Source of the DNA: Methanomassiliicoccaceae archaeon
GTDB lineage: Archaea; Thermoplasmatota; Thermoplasmata; Methanomassiliicoccales; Methanomethylophilaceae
Assembly: GCA_016284295.1 (NCBI GenBank)
Contig: JAEEOP010000027.1
Location: forward strand, 25,179-89,178
Direction: 5' to 3'
DNA: 64,000 bases
Position 1 is the first letter of the stretch, and every line of letters begins with the position of its first letter. The notes beneath the pieces are model-generated. The model made no database searches and was not told where the DNA came from. It saw only the letters and a program-made list of their open reading frames with translations. Of the stretch, positions 1 through 9,001 are shown piece after piece. The position numbers and the translations under genes are program-made.

Positions 1-562
1 CATTAGGCTCCCCGGTGCAGATCGGCATCGAGGTCACGTCCTCACAGGCACACTGGAAAGGCGATGTGCTGAACTGCGCACGGCCTCCCTTCTCAGCGGT
101 CATGAGGGGGACGATCCAATAGACCCTCTCGGGGATGTCGTCTATCGCCACGATGTCCGGAACGAAATCCGCCTTGGACAGGGGACATACCGCAGTGCCT
201 TTGGCCTTGAACGGGACGATCTTGCGGTCGGCGATCATCTTGGACGCCGCCTGGGCGGAATCGTGCATCCCCAGACCGGCATGGAACTCTCCCGATGCGA
301 TCTTCTCCGATGTCTCGATGAGACCGAGGGCCGACGCGCCGACCATGCAGTTGTGGCATTCCAGAGGCATCTTAAGGCAGGCTCCGTCCTTCGCCTTGAA
401 GACCGACTGACAGTGACTCATCTGCGCCTCGGGGGCCTCGAGCCCCTGGGGGAACTCCTCGTCCTCCCTGACCAGACGGATAGCGACAGGTTCGTATCTC
501 AGCTTCAGGACACTCTTCAGAACATCCGCGTACTCCGCATTCCTGGCTAGAACTTCTGACAT
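1..562 (-). CDS. DUF169 family protein (C-terminus cut by window edge)
   Basis: The first 187 residues are visible, starting MSEVLARNAEYADVLKSVLK at an ATG whose complement is at 560-562. The visible part has the cysteine-rich look of DUF169/COG2043 proteins: SHCQSV, a C-x(6)-C-x(2)-C cluster (ACLKMPLECHNC), then TAVCPLSKADF and FQCACEDVTS. DUF169 proteins are common in methanogens and anaerobes but have no settled biochemical role; the cysteines suggest metal or cofactor binding, which is inference. It lies downstream of the methyltransferase gene on the same strand, separated by a hairpin terminator, so it is probably a separate unit. The 3' end is outside the window. Confidence 0.75.
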   Translation of the reverse strand, partial: MSEVLARNAEYADVLKSVLKLRYEPVAIRLVREDEEFPQGLEAPEAQMSHCQSVFKAKDGACLKMPLECHNCMVGASALGLIETSEKIASGEFHAGLGMHDSAQAASKMIADRKIVPFKAKGTAVCPLSKADFVPDIVAIDDIPERVYWIVPLMTAEKGGRAQFSTSPFQCACEDVTSMPICTGEPN

Positions 563-603
563 GGACCGTGAATGGCCATATAGATATTAAAATTGGAAGT
601 TGG

Positions 604-619
604 CCCCCCTTTCGGGGGG
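604..619 (-). terminator. Hairpin terminator after the methyltransferase gene
   Basis: A six-pair stem CCCCCC/GGGGGG with loop TTTC lies just past the stop codon of the 633-1676 gene. Read on the minus strand it is followed by an AT-rich stretch with a run of four T. Confidence 0.6.
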
Positions 620-632
620 AATGAGTTTGAAA

Positions 633-1676
633 TCAGTTGCCGAGAGACTTGATAGCCTGCACCATTGCGGTGTAGTTCTCGTCGGGTGTTGCAGGTGCGA
701 TACCGCATCCGGAGGAGATGATGTTGAATCCGGCCTTTGCAGAGCGGATTGCTGCCTCCTTGACCTGCTCGGGTGTTCCCTGGAACAGAGGCATGACCGA
801 TCCGACGTTTCCGACCATACAGGTCTTTCCGCCGACTTTTCCGCATGCGACTTCAGGTGCGACCTTCTCCTCGATCGAGATTCCGGTGACTCCGGTCTTG
901 ACCATCATCTCAAGGATGGGCTCGGTGTTACCGCAGATGTGGAGGATCGAGTACTTGTCTTTTCCGGGCTTGAGTGCAGGTCCGACGTGCTGTCCGACGT
1001 ACTGGTCGAACATGTCAGGTGCGAGCATGTCGGTGGATCCGGTAGGCTCGGAACACTGGACACAGTCCGCTCCGGCTGCCCACAGGGCCTCGGTGTATGT
1101 CCTGACGTAGGGGGTCATGACCTTGAGCCACTTGTCGACCTCGTCGGGGCACATGAGGATACCGAAGATGATGTTCTCGGTGTTGCACATGTTTCCGGTA
1201 AGTGTGATGACTCCGGTGTTTCCTGCGACGACAGCGTAGTTCTCGCCGTGGGACTTCTTCAGCTTCTCGACGGCCTCGATAACGACTGCAGGCCTGCCGG
1301 TCTTGACCATTTCCTCGGGGGACATGAGCTTTGCAGCGGGGTCATCGAACTCGCCGCTCATTGCATCGAAGTGGAGAGGGTGCTCCTTGATCATGGGTGC
1401 AGCGTCCTTCTTGTCGACTGCGACCTTTGCTCCAAGAGTCTCTGTCTCGGCTGTGAGACAGAATGCTGCCCTGACACACTCGGCACCGTTGTGGTCCGCC
1501 TGTGCGGCTGCGAGCTTTGCCATGAGGTCGGGGTTCTTGTGAGCCTCGGGCCATGCTGCTCCGACTGCGTCCATCTGTGCTATTGTTGCTGACTGTGTGA
1601 AAACCGCGACAGGGGGCCTGTCCAGGGATTCCTGTTTCAGTGCAGCAAGTACTCTCTCTCTAGGTGTCATTGCCAT
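633..1676 (-). CDS. mtaA: Methylcobamide:coenzyme M methyltransferase (MtaA/MtbA/CmuA family)
   Basis: This 347-residue protein belongs to the uroporphyrinogen-decarboxylase-fold family that moves a methyl group from a methylated corrinoid protein to coenzyme M, the last step before methyl-CoM reductase in methylotrophic methanogenesis. The zinc ligand signature is visible: His246 and Cys248 in LHICGN and Cys324 in SSGCGIAP. Whether it serves methanol (MtaA) or methylamines (MtbA) cannot be told from sequence alone, so the symbol is provisional. The start MAMTPRERVLAALKQ was chosen because AGGAG lies 8 bases upstream; a longer in-frame reading begins at 1721 but would put the start upstream of that site. 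A TATA-like AAATAT near 1707-1714 would give a leader of about 10 bases. Confidence 0.88.
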   Translation of the reverse strand: MAMTPRERVLAALKQESLDRPPVAVFTQSATIAQMDAVGAAWPEAHKNPDLMAKLAAAQADHNGAECVRAAFCLTAETETLGAKVAVDKKDAAPMIKEHPLHFDAMSGEFDDPAAKLMSPEEMVKTGRPAVVIEAVEKLKKSHGENYAVVAGNTGVITLTGNMCNTENIIFGILMCPDEVDKWLKVMTPYVRTYTEALWAAGADCVQCSEPTGSTDMLAPDMFDQYVGQHVGPALKPGKDKYSILHICGNTEPILEMMVKTGVTGISIEEKVAPEVACGKVGGKTCMVGNVGSVMPLFQGTPEQVKEAAIRSAKAGFNIISSGCGIAPATPDENYTAMVQAIKSLGN

Positions 1677-1735
1677 AATGAATACTCCTGTATTTCGCAT
1701 ACCCTTTATCATATTTAACAAAAACCGAATTTTCT

Positions 1736-1764
1736 GACCGTATCCAAAGTCAGTTAAGACCGTA
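1736..1764. promoter_or_regulatory. Paired GACCGTA direct repeats upstream of the methyltransferase promoter
   Basis: The heptamer GACCGTA occurs at 1736-1742 and again at 1758-1764, a 22-bp spacing (about two helical turns), directly upstream of the proposed TATA box of the 633-1676 gene. This is the position expected of an activator site; no regulator is identified. Confidence 0.3.
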
Positions 1765-1810
1765 CCTTAAATTAGTATGGCTTCAACTAGTTGTACGTAT
1801 AATCCAACTC

Positions 1811-2533
1811 TCATAACGAGATGTCCGAGACGTCCGATAACGTGCCTAGATCCATGAGCCCCATGTCGGTAACCCCGTACAGGCGGGCGTTCCTGAAGTC
1901 GGAATCCCTGAGCGCGGGGGCCATCACGCAGTCCTTGTCGAGGACCAGGTCGTTCCCCGATGCGAACGGGCTGAACGGCGGTATCACTATGACCCCGTCC
2001 TTCTCGGCATGGACGAAACACTGGAGCTTCAGCCCTCCGCCTACGGTGCCAGGGATCCTCACGGAAGGGTGCTCGTGGCCGATGATAACCGGTCTGACGC
2101 CGGAATCGGCATGACCGTGCTCCAGGCGGTACCCCATGACGTCCAGATAGTCAACCACCAGGAACCCCATGTCAGCCACTATGTTCTGGAGGTAGTTGTC
2201 GTGGTTGCCTTTAACGGCCACCACCTGGCATTCCTCTGCGAGAAGGCTGAAGATCCTGCGGACCTCGTTCTTCTCCTCGTACCCGGCGCGCTTGAAGTCA
2301 TGCTTGATGTCCCCGAGGAGGACCACCCTCTTCGGCTCGTATTTGGAAAGGATATCGTTGAGGGACTCCCTGATGGAATCGGTGTTGATGCGCGGGAGAT
2401 ACAGTCCCTCCTGTTCGAGCGCCCTCTCATATCCGAGATGGAGATCCCCCACGACGACGGTGGGCCCGTCATCGAGGATAAGGCACCTATCATTGGTGAT
2501 CCTCACACCCGGCAGTATCTCCTTCTCCCTCAT
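1811..2533 (-). CDS. Archaeal calcineurin-like metallophosphoesterase
   Basis: A 240-residue protein with the dinuclear-metal phosphoesterase motifs in order: GDLHLGYERAL, LLGDIKHDF, KGNHDN, HGHADSG and GHEHPSV. The length and motif spacing match the archaeal SbcD-related phosphoesterase family (TIGR00024 type), whose substrate is not established. A longer open frame begins upstream at 2599, but MREKEILPG at 2533 is preferred because a TATA-like box is centred 27 bp away, implying a leaderless message. It is divergent from the exonuclease gene at 2588 and appears to share that box. Confidence 0.8.
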   Translation of the reverse strand: MREKEILPGVRITNDRCLILDDGPTVVVGDLHLGYERALEQEGLYLPRINTDSIRESLNDILSKYEPKRVVLLGDIKHDFKRAGYEEKNEVRRIFSLLAEECQVVAVKGNHDNYLQNIVADMGFLVVDYLDVMGYRLEHGHADSGVRPVIIGHEHPSVRIPGTVGGGLKLQCFVHAEKDGVIVIPPFSPFASGNDLVLDKDCVMAPALRDSDFRNARLYGVTDMGLMDLGTLSDVSDISL

Positions 2534-2555
2534 GGCATCCGCTAAAAGGGTGTAG

Positions 2556-2563
2556 CTATAAAA
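2556..2563. promoter_or_regulatory. TATA box shared by two divergent leaderless genes
   Basis: The sequence CTATAAAA (TTTTATAG on the other strand) is centred at about 2560, the midpoint between start codons at 2533 (minus) and 2588 (plus), roughly 27 bp from each. No other TATA-like sequence is evident in the gap. Confidence 0.55.
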
Positions 2564-2587
2564 CAGTTCAATCATTACCCCGGACAG

Positions 2588-3349
2588 ATGATAGAACACA
2601 CTTTCGTGATGCTGCCTTCCGTCGGTGCCAAGAAAGAGAAGGACATCTGGAGATCGGGCATCCTCTCATGGGACGATTTCCTGTCGGCGGACAGCATCGG
2701 GTGTGTCAGGCCCGCGATGAAGGAGAAGTACGATCCTCTGATAATGCAGGCCGACGAGCTCCTGAAGGACGGCGATGCCTTCTCACTGGGGGACATCGTG
2801 CCGAAATCCGATCACTGGAGGATGTACGACCATTTCAAGGACGATGCGGCCTACCTGGACATAGAAACCGACGGCCTCAGCAGGGATTCCCTGGTGACGG
2901 TGGTCACCGTCCACCGCAAGGACCGCACCTACACGCTGACCGAGGGCATAGATCTTGATTCGGAATCGCTCTCTAAGGCCCTCGAGGGTTCCAAGATGCT
3001 CGTCACGTTCAACGGCAGCTGCTTCGACATCCCCGTCCTGAGGAACAGCTTCCCTGCCGTCGATTTCGACATCCCGCAGTTCGACCTGCGCTTCGCATCG
3101 AGGAAGGTCGGGTTCAAGGGAGGGCTGAAACCTCTGGAGATAGAGCTCGGCATCACCAGGGACGACGACATCGAGGGCGTGGACGGCGCCATGGCGGTGC
3201 ATCTGTGGCATCAGTGGGAGCGCCACGGCGACGAGGATGCGCTCCGTATCCTCACGGAATACAACAGGGCGGATACCATCAACCTCGAGTACATAGCCGG
3301 CGTGATCTACGGCAAACTGGTGAAGGAGCATGCAGGATTCGAATGGTGA
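2588..3349 (+). CDS. RNase H-like (YprB-type) 3'-5' exonuclease domain protein
   Basis: A 253-residue protein whose central part begins AAYLDIETDGLSRDS, the DxE motif of a DEDD exonuclease, followed by VTFNGSCFDIPVLR (second acidic motif) and EYNRADTINLEYI (third). This is the RNase H-like domain of bacterial YprB and related proteins. The N-terminal 85 residues are not recognisable. The downstream RecJ-like gene overlaps its last 20 bases, so the two are translated together and likely act together on nucleic acid; that pairing is inference. The ATG at 2588 is leaderless by TATA spacing. Confidence 0.78.
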   Translation: MIEHTFVMLPSVGAKKEKDIWRSGILSWDDFLSADSIGCVRPAMKEKYDPLIMQADELLKDGDAFSLGDIVPKSDHWRMYDHFKDDAAYLDIETDGLSRDSLVTVVTVHRKDRTYTLTEGIDLDSESLSKALEGSKMLVTFNGSCFDIPVLRNSFPAVDFDIPQFDLRFASRKVGFKGGLKPLEIELGITRDDDIEGVDGAMAVHLWHQWERHGDEDALRILTEYNRADTINLEYIAGVIYGKLVKEHAGFEW

Positions 3350-4739
3350 CCTCGCCCGTCTCGGGAGGGACCTCGGACGCGCCTCCTCCGACCTCAAGAG
3401 AGCTAAGAGCGCTCTGATCGTATCCCGTTCCGATGCCGACGGCATATCCGCGGGATCCATAGCGGACATCACGCTGGAGCGCATGGGGATCCCCCGGCGT
3501 ACGGTTTTCATAAATACTGTCGACGACGACCTGATAAGGATGATAAACACCGCCGAGGAGGATTTCGTATGGCTGTGCGACCTCGGCAGCGCCAACCTGT
3601 CGGAGTTCACCAGGCAGAACCTGATAATAACAGACCATCACACCCCCGACCCCAACTGGAGAAGGAAGCAGACGGTCCTGGACAGCTTCGCATCCATAGA
3701 CCATCTGAACCCGTATGCGTACGGATTCGACGGTTCCTCCGATGTCAGCGGTGCAGGGATGACCTACCTCCTGTCCAGGAAGGTCGATGAGGGGAACAGG
3801 GACCTCGCCCACCTGGCGGTGGTCGGCGCCGTGGGGGACGGTCAGGACTCACGCGAATCCAGGCTGGTAGGCCTGAACAAGACGATAATGTCCGATGCGG
3901 TCCAGAACGGGGATCTGATAGTGGAGCAGGACCTCCGCCTCTTCGGCAGGGAGACCCGCCCCATCGTACAGTTCTTCCAGTACTGCAACGACCCGCCGCT
4001 GCAGGGCCTCACCGACGACCCCTCCGGATGCATGGAGATGCTGGAGTTCCTGAACATACCGCTGAACTCCGATGGCAGGATGAGGTGCTGGAACGACCTG
4101 GACCGGGACGAGAAGGAACGCATAATCGACAACATCCTGTCCCCGCTGGAGATGTCCGATCAGAACAGGATATACGGGGAGGCGTACACCCTGCCCGGAT
4201 ACCCGAAAGGGACAGGGCTGAGGGATGCGAGGGAGTTCTCCAACATCCTGAACTCCTGCGGAAGGTACGATGATGCGGACACCGGGATGAGGATCTGCAA
4301 AGGCGACCCCGATGCCCTGAGGGATGCGGAGACGCATAGGGCGGAGCACAGGCGCAACATATCGTCCGCGGTGTCGTACATCAAGGGCAACCACCTCATC
4401 AGGGAGCGCAGGTTCATTCAGTTCTTCGACGGTGAGGACAACGTGAAGGATTCCGTTCTGGATGCGGTCACGGGAATGATTCTCAACTCGCCCGAATGCA
4501 GGCGCAACCTCCCTCTCTTCGGCATGGCCGATTCGGGAGATGTTACGAAGATATCCGCCAAGGCCAACAGGGACCTTGCGGGCAAGGGCCTCGACCTGTC
4601 GATCCTGAGGCAGGCGGCCATGTCGGTGGGCGGCTCCGGGATCGGTCAGACCGTCTCGGGCTCGGCAACGATTCCAAAAGAAAGGAAGGAGACCTTCCTC
4701 GACACCGTCGAGGAACTGATCTCCTCCCAGATAAGCTGA
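3330..4739 (+). CDS. RecJ-like DHH-family exonuclease/phosphoesterase
   Basis: A 469-residue DHH superfamily protein. Motif I is VSRSDADGISAGS, motif II VWLCDLGSAN, motif III IITDHHTPDPN, followed by VGAVGDGQDSR; a C-terminal DHHA1-like glycine motif GGSGIGQTVSG supports nuclease function. Archaeal RecJ/GAN proteins degrade single-stranded DNA or RNA and some bind the replicative CMG helicase; which subtype this is cannot be decided here. The start at 3330 is preceded by GGTGAAGGAG, a good Shine-Dalgarno sequence lying inside the upstream gene. It ends 3 bases before the convergent argF gene. Confidence 0.85.
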   Translation: MQDSNGDLARLGRDLGRASSDLKRAKSALIVSRSDADGISAGSIADITLERMGIPRRTVFINTVDDDLIRMINTAEEDFVWLCDLGSANLSEFTRQNLIITDHHTPDPNWRRKQTVLDSFASIDHLNPYAYGFDGSSDVSGAGMTYLLSRKVDEGNRDLAHLAVVGAVGDGQDSRESRLVGLNKTIMSDAVQNGDLIVEQDLRLFGRETRPIVQFFQYCNDPPLQGLTDDPSGCMEMLEFLNIPLNSDGRMRCWNDLDRDEKERIIDNILSPLEMSDQNRIYGEAYTLPGYPKGTGLRDAREFSNILNSCGRYDDADTGMRICKGDPDALRDAETHRAEHRRNISSAVSYIKGNHLIRERRFIQFFDGEDNVKDSVLDAVTGMILNSPECRRNLPLFGMADSGDVTKISAKANRDLAGKGLDLSILRQAAMSVGGSGIGQTVSGSATIPKERKETFLDTVEELISSQIS

Positions 4740-4741
4740 TT

Positions 4742-5662
4742 TCAATCCTTCATCAGGGTGTACAGGACCGCCTTCTGGGCGTGGAGCCTGTTCTCCGCCT
4801 GGTCGAACACGACGCTGTGCGGACCCTCCATGACCTCGTTGGTGATCTCCTGTCCGCGGTGTGCGGGGAGGCAGTGCATCACGATGCAGGTGGGCTTGGC
4901 GATGGACACCAGGTCGTCGTTGATCTGATAGGGCTTGAAGATCTTGATGGCCTCCTCCTCGGAGGTCTTGTCGCCCATGGAGATCCATGTGTCCGTGTAG
5001 AGGACGTCCGCATCCACACAGGCCTTCTCGGGCTCATGGGATGCGATGATCTTGGATCCATTGGCCTCCGCGATCTTGGACGCGTTCCACATGATCTCTG
5101 CGTTGGGCATCCTGATCGCGGGGCAGCAGGCGACCATGTCTATCCCCATGATCGCACATGCGTACAGCAGGGAGTTGCACACGTTGTTACCGTCCCCGAG
5201 GTACACGAGCTTCTTGCCCCTGAACCCTCCGAGCTTTTCCTTGATGGTGACCATGTCGGCCAGTGCCTGGCAGGGGTGCTCGAGGTTGTCGAGACCGCTG
5301 ATGACCGGGACGGATGCCCAGTCCCCGAGCTTGTCCATCATCTTGTAGTCGAATGCGCGGTACATGATGCCGTGCACGAAGCGGCTCATCACACGGGCGG
5401 TGTCCTCCATCGTCTCGCTGTGGACACCGATCTGCATCTTGGACTCGTCGAGATACACCGCGTGTCCTCCGAGCTCGGTGATCGCCACATCGAAGGAGAT
5501 CCTCGTCCTTGTGCTGGGCTTCTCGAAAATCATACCGAGGGATTTTCCCTTGAGCGGATCGCCGTGGTGACCGCGCTCCGCTTTGAGTTTGATAGCGAGG
5601 TCGACGAGATCAGGCCATTCGTCCTTCATGTCGACCACAGAGATCAGGTTCTTCTTTGCCAT
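4742..5662 (-). CDS. argF: Ornithine carbamoyltransferase
   Basis: 306 residues with every signature of the anabolic enzyme: carbamoyl phosphate loop STRTR (50-54), HPCQ (129-132), and HCLPAHRG (263-270) with the catalytic Cys. It makes citrulline from ornithine and carbamoyl phosphate in arginine synthesis in the cytoplasm. No other arginine gene is adjacent. A TTTTTAATA box centred 27 bp upstream of the ATG points to a leaderless transcript. The gene converges with the RecJ-like gene with almost no gap. Confidence 0.96.
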   Translation of the reverse strand: MAKKNLISVVDMKDEWPDLVDLAIKLKAERGHHGDPLKGKSLGMIFEKPSTRTRISFDVAITELGGHAVYLDESKMQIGVHSETMEDTARVMSRFVHGIMYRAFDYKMMDKLGDWASVPVISGLDNLEHPCQALADMVTIKEKLGGFRGKKLVYLGDGNNVCNSLLYACAIMGIDMVACCPAIRMPNAEIMWNASKIAEANGSKIIASHEPEKACVDADVLYTDTWISMGDKTSEEEAIKIFKPYQINDDLVSIAKPTCIVMHCLPAHRGQEITNEVMEGPHSVVFDQAENRLHAQKAVLYTLMKD

Positions 5663-5821
5663 AGGAACGGCATCGCAAAACCATTTTTAATAGTGACGAG
5701 AGGTCGGAAGGCCTTCCCGAAGAACAATTCGCCCGGCAGAGAGTTAGATATCATGAATTAATTGTACGCCCCTATTATATAGTGAATCATTATCGCCTCG
5801 CTATCAGAAGGGTTTAACTCT

Positions 5822-7426
5822 ATGGCAATCGAACAAATCACCTACAAGAACATCGATCCCAGGGTCCGTAAGATGATCATGCTCGGACTGATCCTGGCGA
5901 TGCTTACGGCCTGTTTCGACGGTACCATCGTGGGTACCTGCGGACCGACCATCGTCGGTGACCTCCACGGATCCTCGCTGTATTCGTGGATGATCACGAT
6001 CTATCTGCTCTGCGAGACCGTGATGATCCCCATCGCAGGAAAGCTCTCCGACCTGTACGGAAGGAAGCCCCTCTTCCTCGTAGGTCTCGCTACATTCACC
6101 GCAGGATCCGTCCTCGCGGGATTCTCCACCAACATGGAGATGTTCATCGTCTGCCGCGGTCTCCAGGGACTGGGCGGAGGTATCCTGATCCCCGTCGCGA
6201 CGGCCGCCGTCGCCGACCTGTACGCACCTCACGAGAGGGGAAGGATGCAGGGTATCCTCGGAGCCATCTTCGGTATCGGAAGCGGTATCGGCCCCCTCAT
6301 CGGAGGATACATCACCGAGAACATCTCATGGCACTGGTGCTTCTACATCAACCTGCCTTTGGCGATCGCCGCGTTCCTCCTCACCCTGAAGAAGTTCCCG
6401 ACGCCCGAGCAGCACGAGAAGCCCACCATCGACTACATCGGTATCGCACTGCTCTCCGCGTTCCTCATCGACATCCTCCTGCTCTTCCAGTGGGGAGGCA
6501 ACGACTTCGAATGGGTCAGCGCGGAGTCCCTCGGAATGACCGCCCTGGCGCTCGTCCTGCTCGCAGTGTTCGTGCTCGTCGAGAAGCGTGCGAAGGAGCC
6601 TATCCTCTCGCCTCACCTCATCCACAACAGGACAGTCGTCCTCGCTGCCGTGTTCATGTTCATCTTCGGTATCGGAATGATGGGAGCGATGACCTACTCG
6701 TCAATGTTCGCCGTCACCATCCTGATGGACGGAAACACCCTGACCGCAGCGGAGTATTCGCTGGCCATGGTCGCGGGTATGATGATCACGGCGACCGCCA
6801 GCGGACACTTCCTCAACAGGACCGGTTACAGGCCTTGGCTCATCGCCGGACCCATCATCACCGCCGCATCCATGTACATGATGTCCAAGCTGACCGTGGA
6901 CTCCACGCTGACCTACTATGCGCTCTGTCTCTTCCTGCTCGGATTCGGACTGGGATGCATGATGGCCGTCGTGATGACCGGTGTGCAGAACAGCTCGACG
7001 GTGCGTGAGATGGGAATGACCACATCCGCCGTCAACCTGATCCGTTCCGTCGGTGCGACCATCGGTACCGCCATCTTCGCGGTGCTGATCGGAAGCAAGA
7101 TCACCGACGAACTGCACAACAACGTTTCCCAGATCGTCTTCGACAACGTCAGCCACAGCGCCGGTGTCCTCGACGACCTAGCCGAAGCGTTCCAGAACAT
7201 CGCCGCAGGCATCGCAGGACCCATAGACTTCGCGATCGCGGCGGATGCCCAGAACATCCTCCTGTCCTTCGCCAACAGCGTGGACTTCTCGTTCCTGTGC
7301 GGAATGTTCATCATCCTGCTGCAGATCGTGATCGGAATCTTCTTCACGGTGAAGCCCCCGGAGGGAGACAACGAGATCTACTCGAGCTCCACCGAGGCCC
7401 CTGCCGAGGAGAAGACCGAGGAATGA
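5822..7426 (+). CDS. MFS multidrug-type transporter, DHA2 (14-helix) family
   Basis: A 534-residue membrane protein of the EmrB/QacA type. The N-terminal half has FDGTIVGTCGPTIVGDL (motif D1-like) and GKLSDLYGRKPLF (motif A), then GLGGGILIPVATAAVADL and GIGSGIGPLIGGYI (motif C of drug:proton antiporters). Hydrophobic segments continue to about residue 515, consistent with 14 helices, and the tail is acidic (TEAPAEEKTEE). Substrate is unknown; drug or small-molecule export is the family expectation. A TTATATAG box at about 5773-5781 would give a short leader of about 17 bases. A GC hairpin follows the stop codon. Confidence 0.88.
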   Translation: MAIEQITYKNIDPRVRKMIMLGLILAMLTACFDGTIVGTCGPTIVGDLHGSSLYSWMITIYLLCETVMIPIAGKLSDLYGRKPLFLVGLATFTAGSVLAGFSTNMEMFIVCRGLQGLGGGILIPVATAAVADLYAPHERGRMQGILGAIFGIGSGIGPLIGGYITENISWHWCFYINLPLAIAAFLLTLKKFPTPEQHEKPTIDYIGIALLSAFLIDILLLFQWGGNDFEWVSAESLGMTALALVLLAVFVLVEKRAKEPILSPHLIHNRTVVLAAVFMFIFGIGMMGAMTYSSMFAVTILMDGNTLTAAEYSLAMVAGMMITATASGHFLNRTGYRPWLIAGPIITAASMYMMSKLTVDSTLTYYALCLFLLGFGLGCMMAVVMTGVQNSSTVREMGMTTSAVNLIRSVGATIGTAIFAVLIGSKITDELHNNVSQIVFDNVSHSAGVLDDLAEAFQNIAAGIAGPIDFAIAADAQNILLSFANSVDFSFLCGMFIILLQIVIGIFFTVKPPEGDNEIYSSSTEAPAEEKTEE

Positions 7427-7433
7427 ACGGCCT

Positions 7434-7451
7434 GAGGGGGACATCCCCCTC
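7434..7451 (+). terminator. Hairpin terminator after the MFS gene
   Basis: Perfect seven-pair stem GAGGGGG/CCCCCTC with loop ACAT, six bases past the stop codon. Confidence 0.6.
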
Positions 7452-7540
7452 GCCGAAACCATTTTGAAAGGGCGGTTCGGACCTCTGTTGACGGACCGCG
7501 GGACCTGGGAACGACTTGAGTATACGGGGAGAGAGGGATC

Positions 7541-8563
7541 ATGAATTCAACCACGACGAAGGCTGTGATCCTACTGGCCATCGGGTGCAGTTTCTTCGGC
7601 TTTTTGGGGATCTTCACCCGTCATTTCAACGCTCTCGGATTCGACCCCATTATGATATCGTTGCTGCGCACGGCCGTCATGACCGCCGTGATCCTGCCCT
7701 TTCTCCTGATATTCAATAAGGGTGCCCTCAGGATAGGTCTGAAGGGCATGCTGCTCATCCTGATGTTCAGCGTGTTCAAGCTGATCTCGGACATACTGTT
7801 CTTCTTCGCATTGGGGAACACCCCTCTGTCCCTGGCGACGATGCTACAGATGACCTCCCCGTACTATGTGCTGATCCTGTCGTTCTTCCTGTTCAAGGAG
7901 GCGATCACACCGCGGAAGATCGCCGCCATGATCATCGCTTTCATCGGATGCACCCTGCTGACCGGCGGAGTCTTCTCGGACGGCAGCGCGACTGCAGAAG
8001 GCATCATCATGGCCCTGATCTCGGGTCTGACCCTTGGCATCTACATGCTGGGCGGGACGGTCAGCTACAGCAAGGGCTACGACCCGGCCGCGTATCTGCT
8101 CTACAGCGCCCTGTTCGGGACCCTGATGGTCCTGCCGTTCATCGACTACGGTCTGATCGCAGATACAGTCACCGACCTGGGCGAGTGGCCTTACATCCTG
8201 GGCCTCGGAATAGTCGCGTCGTTCATCCCCTTATATCTCGAAGCCTGGGCCGTCAAGTACCTGCTCCCGACGACCATCTCGGTCGTGGCGCTGATGGAGA
8301 TCGTCTCCGCGACAGTGATCGGGGCGCTGGTCTTCGGTGAGATCCTGTCCGTACAGAATGCGCTGGGGATCGGGCTGGTGCTGTCGTCGATACTCTTCAT
8401 CAATGCCGGAATATTCCATGGCTTCAGGAAATACGCCGAGAAGCATCCCGAGGCGCTGAGCGTCCTGGACTACATGTACAACATACCGGACATCCTCAAG
8501 AAGAAGCCGCACCACCGATCGTCGAATGCCCGATACCGGTCGGAGTCAACATCCGTTATATAA
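7541..8563 (+). CDS. EamA/DMT-superfamily transporter
   Basis: 340 residues forming about ten hydrophobic helices in two EamA halves: the first runs from about residue 8 to 145 (GCSFFGFLGIFTRHF; LGNTPLSLATMLQMTSPYYV), the second from about 155 to 300 (GLTLGIYMLGGTVSYSKGYD; PTTISVVALMEIVSATVIGA). The last 40 residues are hydrophilic and basic. Family members export metabolites or amino acids; the substrate cannot be inferred. It follows the MFS gene on the same strand after a terminator, so it is probably an independent unit. GGGAGAGAGG upstream of the ATG may serve as ribosome-binding site. Confidence 0.85.
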   Translation: MNSTTTKAVILLAIGCSFFGFLGIFTRHFNALGFDPIMISLLRTAVMTAVILPFLLIFNKGALRIGLKGMLLILMFSVFKLISDILFFFALGNTPLSLATMLQMTSPYYVLILSFFLFKEAITPRKIAAMIIAFIGCTLLTGGVFSDGSATAEGIIMALISGLTLGIYMLGGTVSYSKGYDPAAYLLYSALFGTLMVLPFIDYGLIADTVTDLGEWPYILGLGIVASFIPLYLEAWAVKYLLPTTISVVALMEIVSATVIGALVFGEILSVQNALGIGLVLSSILFINAGIFHGFRKYAEKHPEALSVLDYMYNIPDILKKKPHHRSSNARYRSESTSVI

Positions 8564-8584
8564 GAAGCATGCAGATTCGACTGC

Positions 8585-9001
8585 ATGGCTATCAACGTCG
8601 TGGGAAGATGGAAAATAAAGGAGGTCCTGTTCATGGATCCGGACCTCAACCAGACCTGGAGGTCCGTCGAGGACCTACTGGCCGACGAGAGCGTCGATGA
8701 CAAGGACCTGTACATGAGCAAGGTCATGTTCACGGAAGGAGGCGAGATCCTGATGATGCTGGAGAAGCCGGACGACATGTCTCAAGAGGAGGTCGACGAG
8801 CTGATAGCATCCGGCGAGATGGAAGCCTACGAGGACTACATCGTGTACGAGAGATTCCCCTGGAAGGTCGAGGACGATAAGATCATGTTCGATTCCGGGA
8901 CCAAGGGAGAGATCCTCGGCATGGAGGTCTCGCCTTGGGTCGAGATCAAAGGCACTGATGATGAAGTATTCTTCATGACCTACAAGCTCGTAAGGGACTG
9001 A
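8585..9001 (+). CDS. Uncharacterised 138-residue acidic protein
   Basis: The ORF is supported by a TTATATAAG box centred 25-27 bp before the ATG, codon use like its neighbours, and a hairpin (GTCTCC-GA-GGAGAC) after the stop. The protein is soluble and strongly acidic, beginning MAINVVGRWKIKEVLFMDPD and ending VFFMTYKLVRD. The alternating beta-like pattern with a V-x-x-W-K opening and F-x-x-Y-K-L closing recalls small lipocalin/calycin-like domains, but this is only a visual impression. No function is proposed. Confidence 0.7.
   Translation: MAINVVGRWKIKEVLFMDPDLNQTWRSVEDLLADESVDDKDLYMSKVMFTEGGEILMMLEKPDDMSQEEVDELIASGEMEAYEDYIVYERFPWKVEDDKIMFDSGTKGEILGMEVSPWVEIKGTDDEVFFMTYKLVRD

Noticed and set aside
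600..1592. A 330-residue plus-strand frame opposite the methyltransferase
   Set aside because: Antisense shadow rich in Cys, Leu, Asp and Gly; common in this GC-rich genome opposite real genes.
5750..5762. GATATCATG followed by a two-codon ORF upstream of the MFS gene
   Set aside because: The frame stops immediately; it is promoter-region sequence.
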